This document shows positions 20,513 to 31,374 of a DNA stretch of 64,000 nucleotides, one piece after another. The DNA is from Oceanicola sp. 22II-s10i. GTDB lineage: Bacteria; Pseudomonadota; Alphaproteobacteria; Rhodobacterales; Rhodobacteraceae. The notes beneath the pieces were generated by a model. That model ran no database searches. It was not told where the DNA came from and was given only the letters and a program-made list of their open reading frames with translations. The DNA lies in contig NZ_AQQU01000001.1 in the NCBI RefSeq assembly GCF_002210105.1, forward strand, positions 124,001 through 188,000, in the 5' to 3' direction. Numbering within the stretch: position 1 is the stretch's first letter; each line of letters opens with the position of its first letter. The position numbers and the translations under genes are program-made.

Positions 20513-20589
20513 GACCCCGTAGCTCAACTGGATAGAGCAATTGACTTCTAATCAATAGGCTGAGGGTTCGAGTCCTTCCGGGGTCGCCA
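20513..20589 (+). tRNA. tRNA-Arg (anticodon TCT)
   Basis: 77 bases with acceptor GACCCCG pairing with CGGGGTC, D arm AGCTCAACTGGATAGAGC, anticodon stem-loop TTGACTTCTAATCAA (anticodon TCT), variable loop AGGCTGA and T arm GGGTTCGAGTCCT. CCA is encoded after discriminator G. Reads AGA codons, which are rare in this GC-rich genome. Confidence 0.96.
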
Positions 20590-20725
20590 GAGCGAGGCAG
20601 ACAGACTGTCGCCACGACGCTCTTTCCGTCAAGTCACTCCAGAATAGCAGCAGGATACCCGACCGAGCCGGTCACGTTGGCGGGCATATTGATCGCCGCA
20701 GCCTGTTCCGAGGCCATTGGAAGGA

Positions 20726-20815
20726 TGGCGGAGACGATGGGATTCGAACCCACGAGACGGTTTCCCGTCTACTCCCTTAGCAGGGGAGCGCCTTCGACCA
20801 CTCGGCCACGTCTCC
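20726..20815 (-). tRNA. tRNA-Ser (anticodon GCT)
   Basis: 90 bases on the minus strand: acceptor GGAGACG/CGTCTCC, D arm GGCCGAGTGGTCGAAGGC, anticodon loop CTGCTAA (GCT), the long class II variable arm (AGACGGGAAACCGTCT) that marks serine tRNAs, and T arm GGGTTCGAATCCC. Discriminator G and CCA are encoded. Faces the tRNA-Arg gene 137 bases away. Confidence 0.96.
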
Positions 20816-21163
20816 GCCGACCTGACTAAGCGCTGGATGCCCGTGATACAAGGGGAAATTCTCCGTTGTTCGTCGCGCGGAACACCCGGTTGTTCTTACG
20901 TGGAATGAATGGCTTGAGGGTATCCCTGCGTCGCACGTGTGCAATAATTCCGCATTCCTACAGCGACCGATTCCTCGCTTTCCGGGTCTCGGATCTTCGC
21001 AAGGCCACGCTGACAAGCGCACAGGGCGTCCCGACGGTCCAGCCAAATGCCGCGGGTGGCATCCCCTTGCGGACACGCAGCTCGGGTTCGCGCTCAATCG
21101 CAGGACGCTCGCTTGACTCTGTCCCCTCCGCCCGCCCTTCTTGCGCCAGCAAGAGGAGCGCCC
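20816..21163. other. 348-base gene-free stretch before pepT
   Basis: Holds the upstream regions of tRNA-Ser (minus) and pepT (plus). A plus-strand frame of about 100 codons runs through it but lacks a ribosome site and has non-coding composition. No hairpin, repeat or recognised operator stood out. Confidence 0.45.
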
Positions 21164-22402
<1,239 letters not shown>

Positions 22403-22418
22403 ACTCAAGGAACGAGAG

Positions 22419-23192
22419 ATGACGATCCCCACCTTCGACCATTGCGAGGTCTCCCGCGACGACCGCGGCGTCTACACCGCCACCATCGCCAACGCCAAGA
22501 GCCTGAACATCCTCGGCACCCCGGTGATCCTGAGCATGACCGAGGCGCTGCACTGGATCGCGGCGCAGGACGACGCCCGCGCGGTGATCCTGCGCGGGAC
22601 CGGTGACAAGGCCTTCGTCGGCGGCGCGAACATCTACGAGATGGCGGAACTGGACGCCGCAGGTGGTCGCACCTTTATCTCGAACCTGCGCGATCTGTGC
22701 GAGGCCGCGCGCAACATGCCGGTGCCGACGGTGGCCCGGATCGCAGGGCACTGCCTTGGCGGCGGGCTGGAACTTGCGGCGGTCTGCGACGTGCGGCTGG
22801 CGTCGGACGACGCGATCTTCGGCATGCCCGAGGTCAAGGTCGGCATCCCCTCGGTCATCCATGCGGCGGTCCTGCCGGGGCTGATCGGACCGGGGCCCTC
22901 CAACTGGCTGCTGCTGACGGGCGAAAACGTCGATGCCGCGCAGGCGCTGAAATGGGGGTTCGTCCAGTTCACGGCCCCGCTGGCCGAACTGGACGCACTG
23001 GTCGAAAAGACGATCCACGGCATCGTGGAAAGCGCCCCCGCCGCCGTCCGCTCGCAAAAGGCGCTGATCCGCTACTGGGAAACCTCCAGCCTGGAGGACG
23101 GGATCGCCCGCAGCGTCGAGGCCTTCGGCGAAGCCTTCGACACCGGCGAGCCCGCGGAATACATGGCGCCCTTCATCAACCGCAAACGCTGA
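22419..23192 (+). CDS. enoyl-CoA hydratase/isomerase family protein
   Basis: Crotonase-fold enzyme of 257 aa. The oxyanion-hole segments are KAFVGGANIYEM and IAGHCLGGGLELAAVCD; the position of the usual second catalytic Glu is in MPEVKVGIPSVIHAAVLPGLIG. It opens a run of acyl-CoA metabolism genes (carboxyltransferase, biotin carrier, CoA ligase, fused carboxylase), suggesting it acts on the same acyl-CoA chain. Hydratase, isomerase or decarboxylase activity cannot be told apart here. Confidence 0.85.
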   Translation: MTIPTFDHCEVSRDDRGVYTATIANAKSLNILGTPVILSMTEALHWIAAQDDARAVILRGTGDKAFVGGANIYEMAELDAAGGRTFISNLRDLCEAARNMPVPTVARIAGHCLGGGLELAAVCDVRLASDDAIFGMPEVKVGIPSVIHAAVLPGLIGPGPSNWLLLTGENVDAAQALKWGFVQFTAPLAELDALVEKTIHGIVESAPAAVRSQKALIRYWETSSLEDGIARSVEAFGEAFDTGEPAEYMAPFINRKR

Positions 23193-23299
23193 CGCCCGCC
23201 CGGCGACAGGGTTGTGAAAGCGCCTGCCGCCCGGCTTTACAGGTGATCCCGTCGCTGCCAGCGTCCCCCTTGAGCGGCTGAACCGCCGCCAGGGAGGCC

Positions 23300-24841
23300 A
23301 TGGTCATGAAGATGGAAAAGGCGCTCGAAGAGCTTGCCGACCGCCGCGCGCGTGCACTGGAAATGGGCGGGGCCGAAAAGGTCGAACGCCACCGCTCGCG
23401 CGGCAAGCTGGACGTCCGCACCCGGATCGAAAAGCTGGTCGATCCCGGCACCTTCCGCGAGGTCGGCACCCTGTCGGGCAGCGCGCAATACGACGCCGAC
23501 GGCAACCTCGTGTCGATGTCGCCCGCCAACTTCATCTTCGGCCGCGCCAAGATCGACGGGCGCGACGTGGTGATCGCCGCCGACGACTTCACCGTCCGGG
23601 GCGGGGCCGCCGATGCCTCGATCCGCGAAAAGTCGGTGCAGGCCGAGAAGATGGCCAACCACTTCCGCATCCCGATGATCCGCCTGATCGACGCGACCGG
23701 CGGGTCCGTCCGCACGGTCGAGGCCATGGGCCGCACCTATGTCCCCGGCAGCCCGGCATGGGGACCGATCGTGTCGAACCTCGAAACCGTGCCGGTGGTG
23801 TCGCTGGTACTGGGCTCGGTCGCCGGCATCGCCTCGGCCCGCGCGGTGGCGTCGCACCTGACCGTGATGGTCAAGGACACCAGCCACATGTTCATCGGCG
23901 GCCCGCCGGTGGTGGCGCGCCTGGGGATCGAGACGACCAAGGACAGCCTTGGGGGTTACAAGATCCACGAGAAATCCGGCGCGGTCGACATGGTCGTCGG
24001 CACCGAGGAGGACGCCTTTGCCGCCGCGCGGCAGTTCCTGTCCTACCTGCCGTCATCGGTCGGCGAACAGCTGCCCCAGCTGGACCGGTGCGAGGTCGCA
24101 CCGGACCAGTCGCTGCGCGACATCGTCCCCGAGGACCGGCGCAAGATCTACAAGATGCGGGAAATCGTGACCCGCGTGGTCGATCCCGGCAGCTTCATGG
24201 AAATGGCCCCGATGTTCGGCCGCGCCTCGATCCAGGGCTTGGCCCGCGTGGACGGGCGGACGGTGGCGATCATGGCGTCAGACCCGCGCATCTACGGCGG
24301 CGGCTGGAACGCGGACACCTGTGACAAGATCGCGAGGTTCTTCGACTTCGTGGAGACCTTCCGCATTCCGGTCCTGAACTTCGTCGATTGCCCCGGCTTC
24401 GTCATCGGCCCGGACGCCGAACGCACCGGCACCATCCGCCACGGCGCGCGGACCATGTCCGCAATCTATCGCTCGACCGTTCCGATCATGGCGATCCTGA
24501 TCCGCAAGGTGTTCGGCGTCGCCGGTGCCGCGCACATGAACCACGAGGTCTATCGCCACCGTATCGCGTGGCCCTCGGGCGACTGGGGCTCCATCCCGCT
24601 GGAGGGCGGGATCGAAGCCGCCTATGCCGCCGATCTTGAAGCCGCCGAGGACCGCGAGGCGACGCTGGCCGAGATCGTCGCGCGTCTGGACGCGCTCCGC
24701 TCGCCCTTCCGCACCGCCGAGGCGTTCGGAGTGGAGGAGATCATCGACCCCGCAGACACCCGCGAGAACCTCGTGGAGTTCGTCCACCTCGCCTACCGGC
24801 GCAACATGATCGACAAGCCGCCCGTGCGGTATCGCCCCTGA
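23300..24841 (+). CDS. acyl-CoA carboxylase carboxyltransferase (beta) subunit
   Basis: 513-aa carboxyltransferase related to propionyl/methylcrotonyl-CoA carboxylase beta chains. The N-terminal CT half carries GGAADASIREKSVQAEKMA and IRLIDATGGSVRTVEAMGRTYVPG; the C-terminal half has FVDCPGFVIGPDAERTGTIRHGARTMSAIYRSTVP and the oxyanion region IRKVFGVAGAAHMNH. It moves carboxylate between carboxybiotin and an acyl-CoA. Its biotin carrier follows 12 bases downstream, but no separate biotin carboxylase subunit is present. Confidence 0.9.
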   Translation: MVMKMEKALEELADRRARALEMGGAEKVERHRSRGKLDVRTRIEKLVDPGTFREVGTLSGSAQYDADGNLVSMSPANFIFGRAKIDGRDVVIAADDFTVRGGAADASIREKSVQAEKMANHFRIPMIRLIDATGGSVRTVEAMGRTYVPGSPAWGPIVSNLETVPVVSLVLGSVAGIASARAVASHLTVMVKDTSHMFIGGPPVVARLGIETTKDSLGGYKIHEKSGAVDMVVGTEEDAFAAARQFLSYLPSSVGEQLPQLDRCEVAPDQSLRDIVPEDRRKIYKMREIVTRVVDPGSFMEMAPMFGRASIQGLARVDGRTVAIMASDPRIYGGGWNADTCDKIARFFDFVETFRIPVLNFVDCPGFVIGPDAERTGTIRHGARTMSAIYRSTVPIMAILIRKVFGVAGAAHMNHEVYRHRIAWPSGDWGSIPLEGGIEAAYAADLEAAEDREATLAEIVARLDALRSPFRTAEAFGVEEIIDPADTRENLVEFVHLAYRRNMIDKPPVRYRP

Positions 24842-24853
24842 GGAGACAGGCAA

Positions 24854-25078
24854 ATGGCGGATATTGAACTGAAAAGCGACGTCTCGGGCCGGGTCTGGCA
24901 GATCCCGAAATCGGCGGGCGACAGCGTGGAGGCCGAAGAGGCGGTCATCATCATCGAGTCGATGAAGATGGAGATCCCTGTCGCCCCCGAGCAATCGGGC
25001 ACCGTGGTCAAGGTTCTGGTGGCGGAGGGCGACGAGGTCGAGGAAGATCAGACCGTTGCCATCTTTTCCCCCGACTGA
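24854..25078 (+). CDS. minimal biotin carboxyl carrier protein
   Basis: A 74-aa stand-alone biotinyl domain. The biotin attachment motif is ESMKMEIPV with Lys38, and the symmetric beta-barrel halves (GRVWQIPKSAGDSVEAEEAVI and GTVVKVLVAEGDEVEEDQTVAIF) are complete. It lacks the Ala/Pro-rich N-terminal extension of AccB. It lies 12 bases after the carboxyltransferase gene and likely serves it as a mobile carrier. Confidence 0.93.
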   Translation: MADIELKSDVSGRVWQIPKSAGDSVEAEEAVIIIESMKMEIPVAPEQSGTVVKVLVAEGDEVEEDQTVAIFSPD

Positions 25079-25099
25079 GCCTCACCGCACCGGAGCGCC

Positions 25100-26788
25100 A
25101 TGACCGACACCGAAGCCTACCTCGCCCGCCTGCGCGACCTGCAGGCCAAGGCATGGCCGCCGCGCCTGTCGCGCGAGATCAGCTATCCCATCGGTGAGGT
25201 GCCGCTGAGCGATCACCTCGCCCACTGGGCGCAGGCAAAGCCGGACGTCCCCGCCCTGATCTACTACGGCACCGAGGTGACGTGGTCGCAGCTCGACGCC
25301 GACGCCAATCGCTTCGCCGCGCTCCTTGCCGCGCGGGGGATTGCCAAAGGCGACCGGGTGGCGGTGTTCCTGCCGAACTGCCCGCAGTTCCACATCGCCT
25401 TTTTCGGCATCCTCAAGGCCGGCGTGGTGCATGTGCCGGTCTCGCCGCTCTCGACCCCGACGGAACTTGCCTATGTCCTGAACGACACCGGCGCGCGCAT
25501 CCTCGTCACGCTCGACACCCTGCACCCCGTCGCGGCGGAGGCGACGGCAGAGGCCCCGCTGGACGAGATCATGACGACCGCGCTGGCCGAGATGATCCCC
25601 GACGCGCCCGCCTTCCACTGCCCCGACACGGTGAACACGGCGCCCGCCCCCTGCCCCGGCACGACGCCTTTCCTGCCCGCCATCGCCGGGATGCCCGCCG
25701 ACCCGGTCGCCCTCGGCGACCTCGATAGCCCCGCCGCGCTGAACTACACCGGCGGTACCACCGGCATGCCAAAGGGCTGCGTCCACACGCAGCGGGACAT
25801 GGTGTTCACCGGGGCCGCGAACTGGTCGGTCACCACCGCGCGGGCCGAGGGCACGATCCTGACCTTCTTCCCGGAGTTCTGGATCGCTGGCGAAAACGGC
25901 GCGCTGATCTTTCCGCTGATGACCGGCGACACGCTGGTGCTGATGTCCCGCTGGGACCCGCTCGGGGTGCTGCAGGCCATCGAACGCTACGGGGTCGCCG
26001 TCGTCGCTTTCGTCGTGGACGGCGCGGTGGAACTGATGAACCGGCCCGATATCGACAACTTCGACCTGTCTTCGCTCCGCCGTGTCCGCGTCGTCAGCTT
26101 CATCAAGAAGCTCGACACCGACATCCGCGCGCGGTGGAAGGCGTTGACCGGCACGACGCTGGCCGAAAGCTCCTTCGGGATGACGGAAACGCACACGTCG
26201 AACACCTTCACCACCGACATGCAGGACGACGACTTCGACCTGAAACAGCAGCCGGTGTTCGTCGGCTTGCCCCTGCCCCAGACCGACGTGGTGATCCGCG
26301 ACTTCGACAGCGGCGCGATCGTGCCGCTCGGGCAGGAGGGCGAGATCACGATCCGCACCCCGGCCCTGCTGAAATCCTACTGGCAGCGTCCCGATGCCAC
26401 TGCAGAGGCGCTGCGCAACGGGTTCCTGCACACCGGCGACATCGGCGTGATCGACACGATGGGCTACCTGCACTACCTCGGCCGCCGCAAGGAGATGCTG
26501 AAGGTTCGCGGCATGTCCGTCTTTCCCGCCGAGATCGAGGCGGTGCTGGGCAAACATCCCGGCATCCGCGGCTCGGGCGTGGTCGGACGCAGCGATGCCC
26601 ATGCGGGGCAGATTCCCGTGGCCTTCATCGAACTGGCCGATCCCGCGCTGGACATCGCGGCCCTCGGCGGTTGGATGGCGGAACGGATGTCGAAATACAA
26701 ACTCCCCGAAATCCGCGTGGTCGAGGCCCTGCCGATGACCGCGACCGGCAAGGTCCGCAAGGCGGAACTGGCCAAGTGGGTGGACTGA
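25100..26788 (+). CDS. acyl-CoA synthetase (AMP-dependent ligase)
   Basis: ANL-superfamily ligase of 562 aa that activates a carboxylic acid via an acyl-adenylate. The P-loop-like motif is YTGGTTGMPKGCVH, the A5 motif ESSFGMTETH, the hinge region FLHTGDIGVIDTMGYLHYLGRRKEMLKVRGMSV, and the catalytic C-terminal Lys is in TATGKVRKAEL. It stands between the two carboxylase units, so its product probably feeds one of them. Acid substrate unknown. Confidence 0.92.
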   Translation: MTDTEAYLARLRDLQAKAWPPRLSREISYPIGEVPLSDHLAHWAQAKPDVPALIYYGTEVTWSQLDADANRFAALLAARGIAKGDRVAVFLPNCPQFHIAFFGILKAGVVHVPVSPLSTPTELAYVLNDTGARILVTLDTLHPVAAEATAEAPLDEIMTTALAEMIPDAPAFHCPDTVNTAPAPCPGTTPFLPAIAGMPADPVALGDLDSPAALNYTGGTTGMPKGCVHTQRDMVFTGAANWSVTTARAEGTILTFFPEFWIAGENGALIFPLMTGDTLVLMSRWDPLGVLQAIERYGVAVVAFVVDGAVELMNRPDIDNFDLSSLRRVRVVSFIKKLDTDIRARWKALTGTTLAESSFGMTETHTSNTFTTDMQDDDFDLKQQPVFVGLPLPQTDVVIRDFDSGAIVPLGQEGEITIRTPALLKSYWQRPDATAEALRNGFLHTGDIGVIDTMGYLHYLGRRKEMLKVRGMSVFPAEIEAVLGKHPGIRGSGVVGRSDAHAGQIPVAFIELADPALDIAALGGWMAERMSKYKLPEIRVVEALPMTATGKVRKAELAKWVD

Positions 26789-26801
26789 GGAAAGGAAGAC
26801 C

Positions 26802-29800
26802 GTGAGCCCGATCAAGAGACTGCTGATCGCCAACCGGGGCGAGATCGCCCTGCGCATCGCCCGCACCGCTGCAGACATGGGGGTGGAAACGGTCGCCGTG
26901 CATCCCGAGGACGACGCCGCCTCGCTGCACGTCATCCGCGCCGACATGGCGGAACTGCTGCCGGGCCGGGGCGCGCGCGCCTATCTCGACGTGGCCGAGG
27001 TGGTCGCGGCGGGCCAGCGGTCGGGCTGCGACGCGATGCATCCGGGCTACGGCTTCCTGTCCGAGAACGCCGCTTTCGCGGCGGCGGCCGAGGCGGCGGG
27101 GATGCGGTTCGTGGGGCCGACGCCGGAGTCGCTGTCGCTCTACGGCGACAAGGTCGCGGCGCGGAAACTGGCCGACGAATGCGGTGTGCCGGTCCTGCCG
27201 GGCACGGCCGATCCTGTGGACGCGGCGGGCGCGGCGGCGTTCTGGGACACGCTGCCGGGCGGTGCCGCAATGATCGTCAAGGCCGTCGCGGGCGGAGGCG
27301 GGCGCGGGATGCGGCTGGTCCGTGACGCGTCCGAGATCGAGGCATCGGTGGCCGCGGCGGCGCGCGAGGCCGAGGCGGCCTTCGGATCCGCCGAGGTCTA
27401 CGTGGAGCGGTTCGTGGAAACCGCCCGCCATATCGAGGTGCAGGTGCTGGGCGACGGCGCGGGCGGCGTGATGACGCTGGGCGAACGCGACTGCACCCTG
27501 CAGCGCCGCCATCAGAAGGTGCTGGAGATCGCCCCCGCCCCCGACCTTGCCCCCGAAACCCGCTCTGCGCTCCTCTCCCATGCCGAAACGATGGCGCGGG
27601 CAGGCGATTACCGCAGCCTCGGCACCTTCGAATTCCTGCTGGACCGTGCGACCGGCGAGGTCTTCTTCATCGAGGCCAATCCCCGCATCCAGGTCGAGCA
27701 CACGATCACCGAGGCGGTGCATGGCATCGACCTCGTCGCGCAGCAACTGCGCATCGCCTCGGGCGCGACGCTCGCGGAGCTCGCCATCGACGTCGCCCCG
27801 CGCGGCTACGCGATCCAGGCGCGGGTGAACATGGAGCGGATGAACGCCAAGGGCGACATCCGCCCGTCCGGCGGCAAGATCAGCGCCTACGATCCGCCCG
27901 CCGGGCCGGGCGTGCGCGTCGACGGGTTCGCCTACGCGGGCTACACGACCTCCGCCGCCTACGACTCTCTTCTGGCCAAGGTGATCGTGCAGGGGCCGGA
28001 CTTCGCCTCGACCATCGCCAAGACATCCCGCGCGCTTTCGGAATTCCGCATCGCGGGGCTGGAGACGAACGCCAGCTGGCTCCGCGCCCTGCTGGGCCGC
28101 GCCGAACTGCCCGGCTACAACGTCTCGACCCGGTTCATCGAGGCGCATGCCAAGGACCTCGCCGAAGCCGCCGTCGCCCTGCCGGTCGCGACCTTTGGCG
28201 TCGATCAGGCAGGCACCGCTGAACAGACCGGGGCCAAGGTCCCCGAGGGCGAAACCGCCGTCCCCGCCCCCATGCAGGCGACCGTGATCTCGCTGAATGT
28301 CGAACCGGGCGACTCGGTCGCCAAGGGCACCGTCGTTGCCGTGCTCGAAGCGATGAAGATGGAGCACACCATCGAATCCCCCGTTTCTGGCCGCGTCGGC
28401 GCGGTGCTGGCAAAGGCGGGCGAGACGCTGATGGAGGGCGCGCCGATCCTGTCCATCGCGCCGGGCGAGGTCGACGCGGCCACGACAGAGGCCGAGGAGA
28501 CCGTGGATCTGGATGCTGTCCGCCCCGACCTGCAGGAACTCCTCGACCACAAGGCCAAGGGTCAGGACGCCGCCCGGCCCGACAAGGTCGCCAAGCGCCA
28601 CAAGCTGGGCCAGCGCACCGCGCGCGAGAACATCGCGGACCTGATCGACGAAGGCAGCTTCAACGAATACGGCGAACTGGCCATCGCCGCGCAGTCCAAA
28701 CGGCGCACCCGCGAGGATCTGGAGGCGAACACCTCCGGCGACGGCCTGCTGACCGGCACCGCCACGATCAACGCCGGGCTTTTCGGCCCCGAGGGCGGGC
28801 GCGTCGCGCTGGCCATCGGCGACTACACCGTGCTGGCGGGCACGCAGGGCCAACGCCATCACCGCAAGCTGGACCGCATCCTGAACGTCGCCGGTCGCCA
28901 CAAGCTGCCGCTGGTGTTCTTCGCCGAGGGCGGCGGCGGACGGCCGGGTGACACCGATCGCGTGAACGTGGCGGGCCTCGACGGCCCGTCGTTCCGCCAC
29001 TTCGCCGCGCTGTCGGGCAAGGTCCCGGTCGTCGGCGTCGTCTCCGGGCGCTGTTTCGCGGGCAACGCGGCCCTGCTGGGCTGCTGCGACGTCATCATCG
29101 CGACCGAGGACAGCAACATCGGCATGGCCGGTCCCGCGATGATCGAGGGCGGCGGCCTTGGCGTCTATACCCCCGAGGAGGTCGGCCCGATCGACGTGCA
29201 ATGGGGCAACGGCAACGTCGACATCCGCGTGAAGGACGAGGCCGAGGCCTGCGCGGCGGCCAAGCAATATATCTCGTATTTCCAAGGACCTGTCACCGAC
29301 TGGACCGCCCCCGACCAGCGCCTGTTGCGCCGCGCGATCCCGGAAAACCGCCTGCGGTCCTACGAGGTGCGCGACGTCATCCACAAGCTCTGCGACGAAG
29401 GCTCCGTGCTGGAACTGCGGCAGGGCTGGGGGCCCGGCATGGTCACCTGCCTCGTGCGGATCGAGGGGCGGCCCTATGGCCTGATCGCGAACAACCCCAA
29501 GCACCTCGGCGGGGCCATCGACGCGGATGCGGGCGACAAGGCGGCACGGTTCCTGCAACTGTGCGACTCGCACGGGCTGCCGGTGATCTCGCTCTGCGAC
29601 ACGCCGGGGTTCATGGTGGGGCCGGAGGCGGAGAAGACCTCGCTCGTCCGTCACGTCTGCCGGATGTTCGTCGTCGGCGCGCAGGTCTCGGTGCCGCTGA
29701 TCGGGATCGTGCTACGAAAGGGCTACGGCCTCGGCGCGATGGCGATGATCGGCGGCGGGTTCAAGGAAAGCGCTTTGACGGTCACTTGGCCCACGGGCGA

Positions 29801-30062
29801 GTTCGGCGGCATGGGGCTGGAGGGCGCGGTGCACCTCGGATTCCGCAAGGAACTGGCGGCGGTCGAGGACCCGGCCGAGAAACAGGCGCTCTTCGACAAG
29901 CTGCTGGCGAACTTCTACGATATCGGCAAGGCGGTGAACTACGCCGCCGCGATCGAACTGGACGCGGTCATCGACCCGATGGAGACCCGGCGCTGGATCG
30001 TCAACGCGATCACCGCCGCGCCGCCGACCGGGGGCACCGGTCGCTTCGTCGACAGCTGGTGA
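26802..30062 (+). CDS. single-chain acyl-CoA carboxylase (BC-BCCP-CT fusion)
   Basis: 1086-aa multidomain enzyme. Residues 1-450 are biotin carboxylase (ANRGEIALRIARTA, ATP-grasp KAVAGGGGRGMRL, EANPRIQVEHTITEAVHG); about 485-560 is a biotinyl domain with Lys519 in LEAMKMEHT; about 575-1086 is a carboxyltransferase (EGGGGRPGDTDRVNVAGLD, GRCFAGNAALLGCCDVIIA, CDTPGFMVGPEAEKTSLVRH, LRKGYGLGAMAM). All three functions on one chain resemble the long-chain acyl-CoA carboxylase type. GTG start after AAAGGAAG, 13 bases after the ligase gene. It is the only biotin carboxylase in the cluster. Confidence 0.93.
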   Translation: MSPIKRLLIANRGEIALRIARTAADMGVETVAVHPEDDAASLHVIRADMAELLPGRGARAYLDVAEVVAAGQRSGCDAMHPGYGFLSENAAFAAAAEAAGMRFVGPTPESLSLYGDKVAARKLADECGVPVLPGTADPVDAAGAAAFWDTLPGGAAMIVKAVAGGGGRGMRLVRDASEIEASVAAAAREAEAAFGSAEVYVERFVETARHIEVQVLGDGAGGVMTLGERDCTLQRRHQKVLEIAPAPDLAPETRSALLSHAETMARAGDYRSLGTFEFLLDRATGEVFFIEANPRIQVEHTITEAVHGIDLVAQQLRIASGATLAELAIDVAPRGYAIQARVNMERMNAKGDIRPSGGKISAYDPPAGPGVRVDGFAYAGYTTSAAYDSLLAKVIVQGPDFASTIAKTSRALSEFRIAGLETNASWLRALLGRAELPGYNVSTRFIEAHAKDLAEAAVALPVATFGVDQAGTAEQTGAKVPEGETAVPAPMQATVISLNVEPGDSVAKGTVVAVLEAMKMEHTIESPVSGRVGAVLAKAGETLMEGAPILSIAPGEVDAATTEAEETVDLDAVRPDLQELLDHKAKGQDAARPDKVAKRHKLGQRTARENIADLIDEGSFNEYGELAIAAQSKRRTREDLEANTSGDGLLTGTATINAGLFGPEGGRVALAIGDYTVLAGTQGQRHHRKLDRILNVAGRHKLPLVFFAEGGGGRPGDTDRVNVAGLDGPSFRHFAALSGKVPVVGVVSGRCFAGNAALLGCCDVIIATEDSNIGMAGPAMIEGGGLGVYTPEEVGPIDVQWGNGNVDIRVKDEAEACAAAKQYISYFQGPVTDWTAPDQRLLRRAIPENRLRSYEVRDVIHKLCDEGSVLELRQGWGPGMVTCLVRIEGRPYGLIANNPKHLGGAIDADAGDKAARFLQLCDSHGLPVISLCDTPGFMVGPEAEKTSLVRHVCRMFVVGAQVSVPLIGIVLRKGYGLGAMAMIGGGFKESALTVTWPTGEFGGMGLEGAVHLGFRKELAAVEDPAEKQALFDKLLANFYDIGKAVNYAAAIELDAVIDPMETRRWIVNAITAAPPTGGTGRFVDSW

Positions 30063-31277
30063 TCAGCGCATCAGCTCGGGCAGATCGCCGGTCAGCCCCG
30101 CAGCCTCGCGGATGAAACCGCGGCGCAGGCGGGGCAGGCTGCCGATCACGCCCATGCCGATGTCACGGCCGAGGCGCAGCAGGGGATTGTCTTTGGAAAA
30201 CAGACGATTGGTCAGGTCCGTCGCCATGGCAAGACTGGCCGTGTCGAACCGCCGCCATTCCTGGTAGCGCGCCAGAACGTCCGCCGCGCCGATGTCCTCG
30301 CCCCGCCGGGCGGCCTCTTTCAGCACCTGCACCAGCGCCCCGATGTCGCGCAGCCCGGCGTTCAGCCCCTGCCCCGCGATCGGGTGCATCCCGTGCGCCG
30401 CATCACCGACCAGCGCCAGCCTGTCCGCGACGAAGGCATTCGCGACGGTCAGGTTCAGCGGATAGGCGAAACGCTTCCCCTCCAGCGATATCTCACCGAG
30501 GAAATCGCCGAAGCGCGGGCGCAGGGCGGTGACGAAATCGGCATCAGACAGGCCCATGAAGGTCCGCGCCATCTCCTCCGTCTCGCTCCAGACGATGGAG
30601 GAGCGGTTGCCCGGCAGCGGCAGGATCGCCAGCGGCCCCGGCGGCATGAAGAACTGATGCGCGACGCCGTTGTGCGGCCGTTCATGCGCGATGGCGCAGA
30701 CCAGCGCGGTCTGGCCATAGGCCCAGCCCGTCCGCTTGATCCCGGCCCGCAGTGCGGTGCCGCTTTGCCGTCCGTCGCACCCCACGACCACCTTGCCGCG
30801 CAGCATCCGCCCCGAGGCGAGCGTCAGCGTGATCCCGGTGGCGTCGGCCGCCTGCGCCACGACCTGTTCGCCCGAAACCTGAGTGATCCTTGGCTCGGCC
30901 GCCATCGCGTCGAGGAATGCGCCCCGCAGGAACCGGTCCTCGAGCATGTGGCCCATCGGGCCTTCCTCGATCTCGGCATGGTCGAAGTCGAGGCCGAAGA
31001 ACCCGCCGCCCTGTCCGGCGTGGCCGTCGGACACCCGGATTTCCAGCATCGGCTGAGACTTGTCGCCGACCGCCTGCCAGACGCCGATGGCGCGCAGCAG
31101 CCGGACCGAGGCCAGCGCCAGCGCATAGGCGCGGCCGTCGAACTCCGCCTCGCCCCGTGTCGCGGCGGGCAGTGCGTCGATCACAGTCACGCCGAACCCG
31201 GCCTGTGCGAGGCCAAGCGCCAGCGCGGGGCCGTTCAGGCCACCGCCCACGATCAGGATGTCGCTGTTGTCGTCCAT
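30063..31277 (-). CDS. UbiH/UbiF/COQ6-family ubiquinone biosynthesis hydroxylase
   Basis: FAD-dependent monooxygenase of 404 aa. FAD motif ILIVGGGLNGPALALGLAQAG is at the N-terminus, VVGCDGRQSGTALRAGIK is the DG motif, and LALVGDAAHGMHPIAGQGLNAGLRDI is the second FAD motif typical of the Ubi hydroxylases. It hydroxylates a ring position of the ubiquinone precursor at the membrane. Its stop abuts the stop of the carboxylase gene with no gap, so the two transcripts converge. Confidence 0.9.
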   Translation of the reverse strand: MDDNSDILIVGGGLNGPALALGLAQAGFGVTVIDALPAATRGEAEFDGRAYALALASVRLLRAIGVWQAVGDKSQPMLEIRVSDGHAGQGGGFFGLDFDHAEIEEGPMGHMLEDRFLRGAFLDAMAAEPRITQVSGEQVVAQAADATGITLTLASGRMLRGKVVVGCDGRQSGTALRAGIKRTGWAYGQTALVCAIAHERPHNGVAHQFFMPPGPLAILPLPGNRSSIVWSETEEMARTFMGLSDADFVTALRPRFGDFLGEISLEGKRFAYPLNLTVANAFVADRLALVGDAAHGMHPIAGQGLNAGLRDIGALVQVLKEAARRGEDIGAADVLARYQEWRRFDTASLAMATDLTNRLFSKDNPLLRLGRDIGMGVIGSLPRLRRGFIREAAGLTGDLPELMR

Positions 31278-31374
31278 GCGGGCCTCCGTTCCCCGGCAAT
31301 ATGCGCCCCCGGACGGGATTGTCCATGCGCCCGCCTGCCGCTACCGTCACGTCGAAATCGCCGGAGGGATGCGG

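Noticed and set aside
20589-20625. AGAGCG...CGCTCTTT after tRNA-Arg as a terminator
   Set aside because: The stem is 6 bp with a large, mostly unpaired interior, too weak to call.
26625-29654. A minus-strand open frame of about 1000 codons opposite the fused carboxylase gene
   Set aside because: High GC makes long antisense frames common; its sequence is His/Arg/Gly-rich with no domain, and the plus-strand protein is a clear BC-BCCP-CT enzyme.
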